Shown here: positions 47,395 through 58,026 of the stretch, piece after piece | Layout: each line of letters opens with the position of its first letter | Position numbering within the stretch: position 1 is the first letter of the stretch | DNA from: Anderseniella sp. | Lineage (GTDB): Bacteria > Pseudomonadota > Alphaproteobacteria > Rhizobiales > Aestuariivirgaceae | Direction: 5' to 3' | Assembly: GCA_030626025.1 (NCBI GenBank) | Contig: DAOUPT010000009.1 | Location: forward strand, 1 to 64,000 | Length of the DNA stretch: 64,000 nt | Notes under the pieces: generated by a model | Seen by the model: only the letters and a program-made list of their open reading frames with translations | Databases searched by the model: none | Told to the model about the DNA's origin: nothing | Position numbers and translations under genes: made by a program

Positions 47395-47427
47395 TTGCAT
47401 ACTGTCAGTTTCTGTCAGTATTGCATA
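47395..47427 (+). promoter_or_regulatory. Nested direct repeats upstream of uvrA
   Basis: CTGTCAGT occurs at 47402-47409 and 47412-47419, exactly one helical turn apart, and is flanked by TTGCATA at 47395-47401 and 47421-47427. The block lies 36-68 bases before the uvrA ATG, where a regulator would touch the promoter. It does not match the alphaproteobacterial LexA box GTTC-N7-GTTC. The ordered arrangement suggests a protein-binding site; the binder is unknown. Confidence 0.4.
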
Positions 47428-47462
47428 TTGCGATTGTTCCCCATTTGATCTATTGAGTTCGA

Positions 47463-50348
47463 ATGGCTAATCCACTTAAATCAATTCGCGTTCAAGGTGC
47501 TCGCGAGCACAATTTGCAGGACATCTCAATCGAGATTCCCCGCGACGCCTTGATCGTATTCACCGGCCTTTCCGGCTCGGGAAAATCTTCACTGGCATTT
47601 GACACAATTTACGCTGAAGGCCAGCGTCGTTATGTGGAAAGCCTGTCCGCTTACGCGCGGCAATTCCTCGAAATGATGCAAAAGCCCGATGTTGACCAGA
47701 TTGACGGCCTATCACCAGCTATCTCCATCGAACAAAAAACCACCAGCAAAAACCCGCGCTCAACAGTTGGGACTGTCACCGAGATTTACGACTACATGCG
47801 CCTGTTGTTCGCCCGGGTCGGCACTGCCTATTCCCCAGCAACCGGTTTACCGATTGAAAGCCAGACCGTCACGCAAATGGTTGACCGCCTGCTTGACCTT
47901 GAAGATGGTGCCCGGATTTATCTGCTCGCCCCGGTGGTCCGCGGTCGCAAGGGCGAATACCGTAAGGAATTTGCCGAATTTATGAAACAGGGCTTTCAAC
48001 GGGTGAAAGTCGATGGCGAGTTTTACGAAATTGCCGATGTCCCTGATCTTGATAAGAAATACAAACACAACATTGACGTGGTGGTTGATCGTCTGGTGAT
48101 CAAACCCGACCTCGGCAACCGGCTGGCCGATTCTCTTGAAACAGCACTCAAATTATCAGACGGTCTGGCCGTTGCCGAATTTGCCGATAAAAAGGATGAA
48201 AAAGGAGAACCCGAGAGGATTATGTTCTCCGAACGGTTCTCCTGCCCGGTCTCCGGCTTTACCATTGATGAAATCGAACCCCGGTTGTTTTCCTTTAACA
48301 ACCCATTTGGCGCTTGCCCGTCCTGCGACGGCCTTGGCACTGAACTGCGCTTTGAAGCAGACCTTGTGGTGCCTGACAAAACCCTCAGCCTGAACAAGGG
48401 TGCAATATTGCCGTGGGCCAAAACCGGCAACACTTCACCCTACTACACCCAGACCCTGCAAGCTATTTGCCGGAAATACAAAGGCTCAATGAATAAGCCT
48501 TGGGAAGAATTGCCGGAAAAAATCCGGGAGGTTATTCTATATGGTTCCGGTGACGAAGATATCACCTTCACCTACGATGATGGTTTGCGCAGCTACAAAA
48601 CCCGAAAACCCTTTGAAGGCGTCATGGGCAATATTCAGCGGCGCTGGCGTGAAACCGACAGCACCTGGGTACGTGAAGAACTAACCCGTTTTCAAACCCA
48701 CCATGCTTGCGGCGCTTGCAATGGCTATCGGCTGAAACCTCAGGCCGATGCTGTAAAAATTGCCGGAAAGCATATCGGTCAGATTGCCGAAATGTCAATT
48801 TCCGCCGCCCATGAATGGTATAGTGACGTCGACAAATACCTCAGTGCACAGAATAAAGAAATCGCCAGGCCAGTCCTTAAAGAAATCCGCGAGCGCCTGA
48901 AATTCTTGGTCGACGTCGGCCTTGAATACCTCACCCTGTCTCGCAAATCCGGCACGCTTTCTGGTGGTGAAAGCCAGCGCATTCGTCTGGCCTCACAAAT
49001 CGGTTCCGGCCTGACCGGGGTTCTCTATGTGCTTGATGAGCCATCCATCGGCTTGCACCAGCGCGACAACGCCCGTCTACTCGAAACCCTCATCCATCTG
49101 CGCGATCTCGGCAACACCGTCCTGGTGGTTGAACACGATGAAGACGCCATCCGCAGTGCCGACTATGTCGTTGATATCGGCCCAGGTGCGGGTATCCACG
49201 GCGGGAAAATAGTTGCGCAGGGATCCGCCGAAGATGTCATGTCCAACCCGGCCTCACTAACCGGACAATATCTGACCGGCATGATGCAAGTGCCAATCCC
49301 GGCCAATCGACGCAAAATTGACAAAAAGCGGCTATTGAAAATCATCGGCGCACGGGCCAACAACCTCAAGAACGTAACAGCCGAAATCCCGCTCAAACTG
49401 TTTACCTGCGTTACCGGCGTCTCAGGCGGCGGCAAATCCTCTCTGCTGATCGATACCCTCTATAAAGCCGCCGCCCGCAAATTGATGCGGGCCAGGGCTA
49501 TGCCAGCCGTTCACGATAAAATCGAAGGGTTGGAATTTCTCGACAAAATCATCGATATCGATCAGTCTCCCATTGGCCGCACCCCGCGCTCAAACCCGGC
49601 AACCTACACCGGCGCATTTACGCCAATTCGCGAATGGTTCGCTGGTCTGCCCGAAGCAAAAGCCCGTGGTTATGGTCCCGGTCGGTTCTCGTTTAACGTC
49701 AAAGGCGGTCGTTGTGAAAACTGCAAGGGCGATGGTGTTATCAAAATCGAAATGCACTTCCTGCCCGATGTCTATGTCACCTGCGATAATTGTCAGGGTG
49801 AGCGCTACAATCGCGAAACCCTTGAAATTCGTTTCAAAGGCAAATCAATTTCCGACATTCTCAACATGACCGTCACCGAAGGCGCTGATTTCTTCAAAGC
49901 CATTCCCTCAGTTCGTGACAAGCTGGTGACACTCGAACGGGTTGGCCTCGGCTATATCAAAGTCGGTCAACAGGCAACAACGCTTTCAGGCGGTGAGGCC
50001 CAGCGGGTCAAACTGGCAAAAGAACTTTCCAAGCGCGCCACTGGACGAACGCTCTATCTGCTCGATGAACCAACAACCGGCCTGCACTTCCACGACGTTG
50101 CCAAATTGCTGGATGTTCTGCACGAACTGGTCGACCACGGCAACACTGTCGTAGTGATCGAACACAATCTCGAAGTCATAAAAACCGCTGACTGGGTCGT
50201 TGATCTTGGTCCGGAGGGCGGCGATGGCGGTGGTGAAATCGTCGTGGCAGGAACACCCGAAACCGTCGCCGATTGCGCTTGGTCCTATACCGGTCATTTC
50301 CTCAAACCAATTCTGGAACGTAATCGCCAGAATGCAGCAGCAGAGTGA
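47463..50348 (+). CDS. uvrA: Excinuclease ABC subunit A
   Basis: The 961-residue damage-recognition ATPase of nucleotide excision repair has two ABC modules (Walker [15 protein letters not shown] at about 33-46 and [13 protein letters not shown] in the second half; signatures [12 protein letters not shown] and [12 protein letters not shown]) and two zinc modules (CPVSG with CPSC; CENC with CDNC). No typical SOS box precedes it. A small secreted-protein gene begins three bases after its stop. Confidence 0.98.
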   Translation: MANPLKSIRVQGAREHNLQDISIEIPRDALIVFTGLSGSGKSSLAFDTIYAEGQRRYVESLSAYARQFLEMMQKPDVDQIDGLSPAISIEQKTTSKNPRSTVGTVTEIYDYMRLLFARVGTAYSPATGLPIESQTVTQMVDRLLDLEDGARIYLLAPVVRGRKGEYRKEFAEFMKQGFQRVKVDGEFYEIADVPDLDKKYKHNIDVVVDRLVIKPDLGNRLADSLETALKLSDGLAVAEFADKKDEKGEPERIMFSERFSCPVSGFTIDEIEPRLFSFNNPFGACPSCDGLGTELRFEADLVVPDKTLSLNKGAILPWAKTGNTSPYYTQTLQAICRKYKGSMNKPWEELPEKIREVILYGSGDEDITFTYDDGLRSYKTRKPFEGVMGNIQRRWRETDSTWVREELTRFQTHHACGACNGYRLKPQADAVKIAGKHIGQIAEMSISAAHEWYSDVDKYLSAQNKEIARPVLKEIRERLKFLVDVGLEYLTLSRKSGTLSGGESQRIRLASQIGSGLTGVLYVLDEPSIGLHQRDNARLLETLIHLRDLGNTVLVVEHDEDAIRSADYVVDIGPGAGIHGGKIVAQGSAEDVMSNPASLTGQYLTGMMQVPIPANRRKIDKKRLLKIIGARANNLKNVTAEIPLKLFTCVTGVSGGGKSSLLIDTLYKAAARKLMRARAMPAVHDKIEGLEFLDKIIDIDQSPIGRTPRSNPATYTGAFTPIREWFAGLPEAKARGYGPGRFSFNVKGGRCENCKGDGVIKIEMHFLPDVYVTCDNCQGERYNRETLEIRFKGKSISDILNMTVTEGADFFKAIPSVRDKLVTLERVGLGYIKVGQQATTLSGGEAQRVKLAKELSKRATGRTLYLLDEPTTGLHFHDVAKLLDVLHELVDHGNTVVVIEHNLEVIKTADWVVDLGPEGGDGGGEIVVAGTPETVADCAWSYTGHFLKPILERNRQNAAAE

Positions 50349-50351
50349 AAC

Positions 50352-50822
50352 ATGTTTAGACAATTATGCTTTCTATTATCGTTCCTGCTTCCGTTTCAGA
50401 TTTCGGCTCATGCAGGTGCACCGGAAATTCAGATTTATGAGTCCAATTTTGTCTCTTATTTGATTTTACCTGACGGGTCAGAGAGGGACAATAACTCGCG
50501 AATTGTACCCAACATAGCCAAGAAATCCTGCTTTGGCTGGCTCATCAAACATAAACGCCGCCCCGGTATCGCTCAAATTACAGAAACCCTTACATTGCCA
50601 AGTGTGCCAACAGAGTGGGCCAATGCAGATAAGGACACCTTTGCACCAACGATTATCAACCCCGATAGAAAATCAGCCACGGTTAATCACAAGGTCGCAC
50701 TGGATAAGGGCGAATTTACCTCTATATGGTGCATTGCCAAAGGCGACCCTTCTGGAGAATACTTTTTTGAAGTCCGTCATGGCAAAACTCTGCTTGCTTA
50801 TTTCGATTTTGTAGTGAAGTAA
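50352..50822 (+). CDS. Secreted protein of unknown function
   Basis: This 156-residue protein has a Sec signal peptide ([21 protein letters not shown]) and a mature part of about 135 residues. The mature part looks beta-rich, with two cysteines (in KKSCFGW and IWCIAKGD) that could form a disulfide. Phrases such as [21 protein letters not shown] suggest an immunoglobulin-like or C2-like sandwich. I recognise no family. It sits three bases after uvrA and 37 bases before trmFO, so it is probably transcribed with them. Confidence 0.65.
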   Translation: MFRQLCFLLSFLLPFQISAHAGAPEIQIYESNFVSYLILPDGSERDNNSRIVPNIAKKSCFGWLIKHKRRPGIAQITETLTLPSVPTEWANADKDTFAPTIINPDRKSATVNHKVALDKGEFTSIWCIAKGDPSGEYFFEVRHGKTLLAYFDFVVK

Positions 50823-50859
50823 GTCATTTTTGATTTCTGCAAACCGGACTTTTTTAAAC

Positions 50860-52254
50860 ATGGACAAAAACAAACCTCAACCCGTTCACATTATCGGTGG
50901 CGGACTCGCTGGTTCTGAAGCTGCCTGGCAGTTGGCCAATGCTGGTGTGTCTGTGATTATCCATGAAATGCGTCCGGTGCGGGGAACCGATGCCCACCAG
51001 ACAGATAAATGCGCTGAATTGGTGTGCTCAAACTCTTTCCGCTCAGATGATGCTGAAAACAACGCCGTTGGCTTGCTGCATGCTGAGATGCGTCTGGCAA
51101 ACTCATTGATTATGGCCTGTGCCGATGCCCGCAAATTACCCGCTGGCGGGGCGCTGGCTGTCGACCGTGAAGGTTTTTCACAAGAGGTCACCGACCGGCT
51201 AAACGGTCACGAGCTGATCACCATAGAGCGTGAAGAAATTGCCGGACTACCGCCGCAGGAATGGCAAAACGTCATCATTGCCACCGGGCCCCTCACCTCA
51301 CAAGCGCTGGCTGCCGACATTGCCCAACTCACCGGCGATGATGGTCTGGCATTTTTCGATGCCATTGCCCCGATTGTCCACAAGGACAGCATCAATTTCG
51401 ATATCGTCTGGTTCCAGTCGCGCTATGACAAGGAAGGCCCCGGCGGTACTGGCGCTGATTACATCAATTGTCCGCTCGATGAACAGCAATACCAGACCCT
51501 GATCGAAGACCTGATAAATGGCGACAAAGGCAAATTTCAGGAATGGGAAAAGGACACTCCCTATTTTTCCGGCTGTTTACCCATCGAAGTGATGGCCGAG
51601 CGCGGCCCTGAAACCCTGCGTTTCGGCCCGATGAAACCACGCGGCCTGACCAATAAGCACCAACCCGACATCAAACCCTATGCGGTCCTGCAATTGCGTC
51701 AGGACAACGCCCTTGGCACGCTATACAATATGGTCGGTTTCCAAACCAAACTGAAATATGGCGAGCAGGCTGAAGTTTTCCGCAAGGTACCGGGATTGGA
51801 AAATGCCGAATTTGCCCGCTTGGGAGGTTTGCACCGCAATACCTTCCTCAACAGCCCTGAGGTACTGGATGAACATCTCCGTCTAAAGGCCCGACCTTCA
51901 ATCCGTTTTGCAGGTCAGGTAACAGGTGTTGAAGGCTATGTGGAAAGCGCCGCCATCGGCCTGATTGCCGGCAAAATGGCTGCTTGTGATGCCTTGGGCC
52001 ACTCGTTCATCCGCCCTGAGATTACCACAGCCCACGGTGCCTTGCTAAACCACATAACCGGCGGTCACCTCGGCGAAACCCTCAACGGCAAGCAGTCTTT
52101 CCAACCGATGAACGTAAATTTTGGCCTGTTCCCACCGGTTGAAATCGTCAAAACGCCGGGTGTTCGTATGCGCGGCAAAGACAAAAAAGCCGCCCGCAAA
52201 AAAGCCTACACCTCACGGGCTATTGAGAGTTTTGCAAATTGGATTTCTCATTAA
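50860..52254 (+). CDS. trmFO: Folate-dependent tRNA (uracil-54) methyltransferase TrmFO
   Basis: The 464-residue flavoprotein methylates U54 of tRNA using methylenetetrahydrofolate. The FAD-binding [46 protein letters not shown] and [11 protein letters not shown] are diagnostic. ATG 50860 gives the family length; TTG 50830 would add ten residues. The last 35 bases overlap the convergent DUF4153 gene. The C-terminus ends in a basic stretch ([14 protein letters not shown]) before a short helix. Confidence 0.97.
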   Translation: MDKNKPQPVHIIGGGLAGSEAAWQLANAGVSVIIHEMRPVRGTDAHQTDKCAELVCSNSFRSDDAENNAVGLLHAEMRLANSLIMACADARKLPAGGALAVDREGFSQEVTDRLNGHELITIEREEIAGLPPQEWQNVIIATGPLTSQALAADIAQLTGDDGLAFFDAIAPIVHKDSINFDIVWFQSRYDKEGPGGTGADYINCPLDEQQYQTLIEDLINGDKGKFQEWEKDTPYFSGCLPIEVMAERGPETLRFGPMKPRGLTNKHQPDIKPYAVLQLRQDNALGTLYNMVGFQTKLKYGEQAEVFRKVPGLENAEFARLGGLHRNTFLNSPEVLDEHLRLKARPSIRFAGQVTGVEGYVESAAIGLIAGKMAACDALGHSFIRPEITTAHGALLNHITGGHLGETLNGKQSFQPMNVNFGLFPPVEIVKTPGVRMRGKDKKAARKKAYTSRAIESFANWISH

Positions 52255-54019
52255 CCGGCAAGAGCAACCAGAAATTAATATGGCGAATGCTTTCCCCACG
52301 CACACCCAACTCGCCTATTAAATGATTAACAATCAACTTTATCGGCTGCCCCTCACCTTTAACCAACAAGACCAGCTGCCTGGGTTTCACTTTTTGAGCG
52401 GTTCGTGCCTTTTCAAGGAGTTCCTTGACCGCAAGACTCCTCTGCATGCCATTGTAGGTGACAAGCAACTGCTCATCCTTGATTTTCACGATACCACCAT
52501 TTGCAAATTTCACATTGGCACCACGCCGGACCAGAAAGAGACCGGAAAGCAAACTGTCCCGCTCAATTTTGACCCCGACGACCGAGCTCCTACGAAAAGA
52601 AACCATATCACGGCCCGCTTTTCTGGCCGCTACAGCTCTGTTGAACGCAAACAACTTATTAATATCTGAAGCAACGGCATATCCGTGAAGATGACCTTGT
52701 TCAAACGGATTTTCCTTGTGACCACTAAAAAGCGGCTGCAAGCGCTGCAACTCATTTTGTTTGCGCAAAAAATTTACAATTGATCGCGAGCTGACCTTAA
52801 CCTCGTTGGGTACTTTTTCTCTAGCCGGAAGCTGGTCGGTTATCTTGCCATTCTCCACATATCCCCATGTTTCCAGCAACGTCACCAATCGCTTATGCTG
52901 ACTGTGCACCGACACGCCCTTGGCGCCCCATGGCCCAAAGGACGCCAGCAGCAAAAGCACCGCCATTGAGCCAATGATCACCTGCGGCCTGGCCTCAAGC
53001 CTTTTTGAAATAAAGTACCCAATCATCGCTGCCAGCCACAAGGCAACTACAGCCAGTCCATAACGTTCCGGCGTAACACCATATTCGTTCACCCGTACCA
53101 CAACCGCGATAACCAGCAATACCAGTGGAACAATTGTGAACCAGAACCAGTGGCGGGTGAAAACTTTTAGCAATCGTGTGCCATCTTCCACCCACGGTCT
53201 GGCGATCAGCCATGTCGCGGCCCCGCCAGTGCCAAAAATCAGCACCATCATGCCGACTTTTCCTCTTGGCAAATCGAAAGAAAAGCCGATTTTGACCGCA
53301 TAGGCATGCAGGATTAAAACATAAATCAACAATACCGGTACAAGCACATAATTGATCAGAATTGACACGCCCCGGTTCATCAGATCATCGCCGCACGGCA
53401 AAGTGAGTTCTTCATCAATATCCCAGGGTATAAGCGCCAGTCCATAGAGCGGCCCGACCACCGTCACCGCCAGGCTGATGGCATGCTCATAACCATCTTT
53501 GGGAATTTTAATATGAAAGAGGTATTCAAGGCTGGCAAGAATGGCAGAAATTCCACCTGCGACCAGAGCTCCTGCCAGAACAGCCAGAATAATAGCCATT
53601 GCCAACCGGGAATTGAAAAGCCAAACGACATTAAAACTGACGCCCGGACGCAAAAACGCAGCAATCATCACCCACAAAATCAACGCCGGAATCATCATTA
53701 AGGCATTAGCGGCAAATACTTGCGGAAAAACCAGTAACGCGGCAAAAACAATCGCTGAAAGCAATGCCGCACTAAAACCTTTTATTCGAGACCATTCTCG
53801 CCATTGCGCCAGCAAATGAACGCCGCCACTCGCTAGAAAGGCCGCGACTCCGCCCTGATAAATATGCTGCAAGGTTTGCCTGTCGTTGAAGTTGACAATG
53901 TCCTCGATCTCCAGACCGACAAACACAAACATAAAAACGCAAACCAGTACCGAAACCGGAAACCGCCTTGCGATCATCTCCAGATCTGGTAAGAACCTGC
54001 TAAATAGACTGATTTTCAT
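52220..54019 (-). CDS. DUF4153 multi-pass membrane protein
   Basis: This 599-residue inner-membrane protein has roughly twelve hydrophobic helices over residues about 20-370, including [22 protein letters not shown], followed by a soluble C-terminal region of about 210 residues. The pattern matches DUF4153. No function is established that I know of. The C-terminal half contains Lys/Arg-rich beta-like segments ([12 protein letters not shown] type). It overlaps trmFO by 35 bases at the 3' end and is upstream-separated from the NDUFAF6-like gene by about 33 bases. Confidence 0.82.
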   Translation of the reverse strand: MKISLFSRFLPDLEMIARRFPVSVLVCVFMFVFVGLEIEDIVNFNDRQTLQHIYQGGVAAFLASGGVHLLAQWREWSRIKGFSAALLSAIVFAALLVFPQVFAANALMMIPALILWVMIAAFLRPGVSFNVVWLFNSRLAMAIILAVLAGALVAGGISAILASLEYLFHIKIPKDGYEHAISLAVTVVGPLYGLALIPWDIDEELTLPCGDDLMNRGVSILINYVLVPVLLIYVLILHAYAVKIGFSFDLPRGKVGMMVLIFGTGGAATWLIARPWVEDGTRLLKVFTRHWFWFTIVPLVLLVIAVVVRVNEYGVTPERYGLAVVALWLAAMIGYFISKRLEARPQVIIGSMAVLLLLASFGPWGAKGVSVHSQHKRLVTLLETWGYVENGKITDQLPAREKVPNEVKVSSRSIVNFLRKQNELQRLQPLFSGHKENPFEQGHLHGYAVASDINKLFAFNRAVAARKAGRDMVSFRRSSVVGVKIERDSLLSGLFLVRRGANVKFANGGIVKIKDEQLLVTYNGMQRSLAVKELLEKARTAQKVKPRQLVLLVKGEGQPIKLIVNHLIGELGVRGESIRHINFWLLLPVNEKSNLQNSQ

Positions 54020-54052
54020 TAGATGCCTCCCATTCGTTCCGCCATTTTGCCT

Positions 54053-54910
54053 CTAAATGCGTTCAAAAAATGACTTTTTGAATAAGAACCACTGCATTTT
54101 TAGCTGGGATGTTGCGGTCAAATTTCTAAGCGGATTGCTAGTCGACCCCGATGACTTATTGAAATTTAAATCCGCAAGGCTGGCTGGCCAAAATGCTGGT
54201 AAAACATCCTTGTTTAAACGCTCCTGCCCCTGTCTTAGCTGCCGGAGATTATCGGAAACCATATGACAAAGCTGGCTAACAACAAGTTGCATGCCTTTGG
54301 AATTTTCCCCAGCCACAACATTCCTGAAATCCAGTTTATGTTTCGCGAGCAGATCAGCAGGCACAAAGCATTGTTTTCGGGCAACTTGCTGTGGAAGCGT
54401 TCGCAACATTTTACCCAAACCGCGAGCCACACCGGCTTGCCCGATCAGATCGTCAATTTCCAAAGCATCATAGCCAATCAAAACTCTGGCAACCAAATCT
54501 GCAACCGCCGCAGAGGTTGCTGTCTGATAAGCGATCAAGTCCTCAACGCTGGCCATCGGTTCGCGATAAAAATCGAACTGATGGGCATCAATAAGCTTGT
54601 TGAACAAATGCTTGGGTAAATCATATTTGTGAACCACCAATTGCAGTTCTTTGGCCACCGGATGGTCATCACAATTGCCGTCAAACACCCCTTCAATGGC
54701 ATCGCGCCACCATTGCAGCCGTATCTCACCAATAGCAGGCTCACTCACCTGCCCGGCAATATTGCAGATTTCGGCATCAAAGGCATAGACGGCGAACAAA
54801 GCACCGTGTTTGTCTTTGCCAGCCAATAGCGTTGATAGATACCGGTCCAGATCATTCGACTTTACCAGATCAAGGCAGTGTACCGCGTTGGGATCGCGGA
54901 TTTGCGTCAC
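54053..54910 (-). CDS. Squalene/phytoene-synthase-fold protein, NDUFAF6-like (probably non-catalytic)
   Basis: This 285-residue protein shares the trans-isoprenyl diphosphate synthase fold: AVYAFDAEICNIAGQV, IRLQWWRDAIEGV and a late QAGVARGLGKMLRTLPQQ. The second aspartate-rich motif of true squalene synthases (NILRDVxED) is replaced, since the Asp and Glu-Asp positions are Thr and Pro-Gln. That pattern resembles mitochondrial NDUFAF6, a complex I assembly factor, rather than an active synthase. The GTG start overlaps the secF stop (GTGA). Direct role in respiratory assembly is inferred. Confidence 0.8.
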   Translation of the reverse strand: MTQIRDPNAVHCLDLVKSNDLDRYLSTLLAGKDKHGALFAVYAFDAEICNIAGQVSEPAIGEIRLQWWRDAIEGVFDGNCDDHPVAKELQLVVHKYDLPKHLFNKLIDAHQFDFYREPMASVEDLIAYQTATSAAVADLVARVLIGYDALEIDDLIGQAGVARGLGKMLRTLPQQVARKQCFVPADLLAKHKLDFRNVVAGENSKGMQLVVSQLCHMVSDNLRQLRQGQERLNKDVLPAFWPASLADLNFNKSSGSTSNPLRNLTATSQLKMQWFLFKKSFFERI

Positions 54911-55839
54911 ACAAGTTCCTCAGAATCACCTTCCGGTTTGATCGGCTCAGATATCCTGGCACCAGTGAACATCAGTAATGGTGCAGCGATGAAAATCGAT
55001 GAATAGGTACCGACAATCACGCCCCAGATCATGGTGAAAGTAAAGCCGCGCAAAACCTCGCCGCCAAATGTATATAACGCCCCCAAGGCCAACAAGGTCG
55101 AGACAGAGGTCAAAATCGTCCGGCGCAGCATCTGGTTCAGCGACAGATCAATAACATCCTTTAGCTCTTTCTTTTTATATTTCCGCAAATTTTCGCGCAC
55201 CCGGTCATAAACCACCACCGTATCGTTGAGCGAATAGCCGACAATAGTCAAAATCGCGGCAATAATCGGCAAGCCAAAGCTAATCTGCAAAATCGCAAAA
55301 ATGCCGATGGTCAGCAAAACGTCATGAGACAGTGACAGCACCGCCCCCACCGCAAATTGCCATTCAAACCGGAACCAGATGTATATCATCACCGCCAGAA
55401 TAGCGACGATAACGGCAATCGTACCTTCCTGCGCAAGCTCGCCGGATACTTTCGGGCCAACAACTTCAACCCGGCGATACTCCACTTCATCGCCAAGTGC
55501 AGCCTGTACTTTCTCAATCGCTGCACGCTGCTTTTTCTCGCCACCGTCCTGGGTTTCAAAGCGGATCAGAACATCCTTGTCGCTGCCAAAAGCCTGAAGT
55601 TCAAAATCTCCAAGACCAAGCCCGCTGATTTTGCTCCGCAAAGCACCGATGTCGGCTTTCTGTTTGGTTTGAATTTCAATCAGCGTACCGCCCTTGAAAT
55701 CAATACCGAAATTCAACCCGGCAGCAAAAAACAACACAACTGAAGCGACACACAAAGCAGCTGAAATATAGGACGCCAGTTTGGCGTATTTCATGAAGCC
55801 AATATTTGTGTCATCGGGCAAAAATTTAAACGTGTTCAC
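54907..55839 (-). CDS. secF: Protein translocase subunit SecF
   Basis: The 310-residue membrane subunit works with SecD to pull exported proteins across the membrane. It shows the first-helix region ASYISAALCVASVVLFFAAG, the GIDFKGGTLIEI motif, a periplasmic domain and five further helices with GYSLNDTVVVYDRVREN. The start is GTG with GAGGAA upstream. secD precedes it by 19 bases. Confidence 0.97.
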   Translation of the reverse strand: MNTFKFLPDDTNIGFMKYAKLASYISAALCVASVVLFFAAGLNFGIDFKGGTLIEIQTKQKADIGALRSKISGLGLGDFELQAFGSDKDVLIRFETQDGGEKKQRAAIEKVQAALGDEVEYRRVEVVGPKVSGELAQEGTIAVIVAILAVMIYIWFRFEWQFAVGAVLSLSHDVLLTIGIFAILQISFGLPIIAAILTIVGYSLNDTVVVYDRVRENLRKYKKKELKDVIDLSLNQMLRRTILTSVSTLLALGALYTFGGEVLRGFTFTMIWGVIVGTYSSIFIAAPLLMFTGARISEPIKPEGDSEELV

Positions 55840-55858
55840 GATGATAATTCCTCAGTTT

Positions 55859-57484
55859 TTAAAGTGGCACTGTTTTGGGACGCTTGCGGGCGACCCAGAA
55901 TGCTACGACAAGACGGTTAAATGTGAACGCGGTGAACACAGTGGTCAGAATGCCCAGCCCCAAGGTCACGGCAAAACCCTTAATCGGTCCAGAACCGAGA
56001 CCAAACAAAACCACGGCTGCAATGAAGGTTGTGATATTGGCATCAAGAATGGTTGCCAAAGCACGCTGAAAACCGATCTCGATAGAATTGAGCGGCCCGC
56101 GCCCGGATCGAGATTCCTCTCGAATACGCTCAAACACCAGCACATTTGAGTCAACCGCCATACCCATGGTCAAAACAATCCCGGCAATACCGGGTAGTGT
56201 GAGTGTCGCACCAAGCGCCGATAGAACACCGATCAGCAGGAACAAGTTGGCGATAAGTGCAAGGTTGGCAAAAACACCAAACAGCCTGTAACTGACCAGC
56301 ATAAAGGCCAGAACAGCAATCAAACCAATAATCGACGCCATCAATCCAGCCGAGACTGAATCAGCCCCAAGGCTGGGTCCAACACTGCGCTGTTCAACAA
56401 TGACCAATTCGGCTGGCAAGGCACCCGAACGAAGCACCAGCGCCAGATCATTAGCTTCGGGAACTGTGAAGTTCCCTGAAATCTGACCGGAACCACCCAA
56501 AATCGCCGTTTGAATGACTGGTGCAGACATGACCTCACCATCAAGAACAATAGCAAACTGACGCCCTACGTTCTTACGAGTGAGATCACCAAAAAGCACA
56601 CCACCCTTGGTATTAAAGCGAAATGTCACAATTGGCTGACCATCACGCTGATCAAAACCCGGTTGTGAATCAACCAGATGTTCACCACTAACGACTTCGT
56701 TACGCCCGGTTTGAACCCACATGAATTGCGCAGGATTTTCCTCGCGCGGCCAGGCCTCACAATTTAGGGGTGGACGCTGACCGGCACCGGTTGGCTGGCT
56801 GTCACAGGCCAGTTGAAATTTAAGTTTGGCTGTTTTTCCCAGTATTTTTATTAGCCGTTTAGAATTCTGCAGACCGGGAACCTGCACCAAAATGCGATCA
56901 ACACCTTGTCGCTGAATTGTTGGTTCAGTGGTGCCCAGCGAGTTTATCCGGTCACCAAGGATTTTAACAATCGCCTTGATCGCCGAACCGATTTTGGCAT
57001 TGAGGCCCGCCTCTACAAAAGTAAATGTAATCCGCGTTCCCTCAACGTCCATGTTGTACAAGTTCGCACCGGGACCACCAAACCCCATGGTTTGGCTCAA
57101 ACCACTGCTTGAATTATCGATCGTAAGCTTGCGCAGTTCAGGCAGGACCTTCTCGAGATCGGCTGCATTCTTGATGTTTACACCGACAGCACCACCTGAT
57201 TTTAAGCCAAGTCCCGTGTAACGAACTTTGACGACATTTCGCAAGCTGTGGCGCAGATCACCGACAAGTTGTTTGAGTAACTCGACTTTAAATTTTTTGC
57301 CGTCAACTTCCAGAACCACATGGGTACCACCCTGAAGGTCCAACCCTTTGACCAACGGTTGCAACATTTCAGGAAAATACGCTGTACGAAAATCTTTCGT
57401 CACAAGGTTCGGCGACGAAAACACTATTCCAAACAGGATCGTCAGCAATATGGGGATGGTTTTCCACTTGGAGAGTTGAAACAT
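55859..57484 (-). CDS. secD: Protein translocase subunit SecD
   Basis: The 541-residue membrane protein has the N-terminal helix, GLDLQGGTHVVLEV, a large periplasmic P1 domain, and six C-terminal helices with GMAVDSNVLVFERIREE. ATG 57484 has AAGAGAA upstream; the TTG at 57487 is not needed. It lies in the conserved order yajC-secD-secF. Confidence 0.97.
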   Translation of the reverse strand: MFQLSKWKTIPILLTILFGIVFSSPNLVTKDFRTAYFPEMLQPLVKGLDLQGGTHVVLEVDGKKFKVELLKQLVGDLRHSLRNVVKVRYTGLGLKSGGAVGVNIKNAADLEKVLPELRKLTIDNSSSGLSQTMGFGGPGANLYNMDVEGTRITFTFVEAGLNAKIGSAIKAIVKILGDRINSLGTTEPTIQRQGVDRILVQVPGLQNSKRLIKILGKTAKLKFQLACDSQPTGAGQRPPLNCEAWPREENPAQFMWVQTGRNEVVSGEHLVDSQPGFDQRDGQPIVTFRFNTKGGVLFGDLTRKNVGRQFAIVLDGEVMSAPVIQTAILGGSGQISGNFTVPEANDLALVLRSGALPAELVIVEQRSVGPSLGADSVSAGLMASIIGLIAVLAFMLVSYRLFGVFANLALIANLFLLIGVLSALGATLTLPGIAGIVLTMGMAVDSNVLVFERIREESRSGRGPLNSIEIGFQRALATILDANITTFIAAVVLFGLGSGPIKGFAVTLGLGILTTVFTAFTFNRLVVAFWVARKRPKTVPL

Positions 57485-57533
57485 CAAAATTCTCTTTGAT
57501 TGTTACTTGGTGATTATCGGGTCAGATCGCGTT

Positions 57534-57869
57534 TTACTTATCGGTTTTTACCGGCTCGCCTTTAACGCGGACATCGGCAATCATGCTTTTTACAAATTTG
57601 ATTTTGGTGTCCGGCGCCACTTCAACCATAATTTCGAGATCATCAATAACCTTTGTAACCTTGCCAATCATCCCTGCACTGGTAACAACTGTGTCACCGC
57701 GGCGAATATTGGCCACTTTAGCCGCGTGTTCCTTGGCTCGCTTTTGTTGCGGCCGGATCATTAGAAAGTAAAATACAGCCATAATCAGGACCAGTGGCAG
57801 CATTGTCGATGCCATTTCCCCGAAAGAACCGATGCCGGCGGTTTGTGCATATGCAGGAGTTGTAAACAT
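57534..57869 (-). CDS. yajC: Sec translocon accessory protein YajC
   Basis: The 111-residue protein has one N-terminal membrane helix (about residues 22-40, PLVLIMAVFYFLMIRPQQKRAKEH) and a cytoplasmic beta domain with RRGDTVVTSAGMIGKV. It binds SecDF-YajC. The gene starts the minus-strand Sec operon; the region 57870-58026 separates it from the divergent DUF815 ATPase gene and should contain both promoters. Confidence 0.95.
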   Translation of the reverse strand: MFTTPAYAQTAGIGSFGEMASTMLPLVLIMAVFYFLMIRPQQKRAKEHAAKVANIRRGDTVVTSAGMIGKVTKVIDDLEIMVEVAPDTKIKFVKSMIADVRVKGEPVKTDK

Positions 57870-58026
57870 GGGTTTTTTCCCTTAACAAAATTCAAAAATA
57901 ATCGTTGCCGCTATATACAGCTAGTCGACTGCAATTAAAAGACAATTGGCTTGATATGCCATATAACAACGCTGAATTAGAAATCAACGCCCTTCAAGGC
58001 CATTTGTGATCACAACAGAGCTTAAA

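Noticed and set aside
47436-47460. SOS box before uvrA (GTTC...GTTC)
   Set aside because: Spacing is 17 bases, not seven, and the second copy abuts the start codon.
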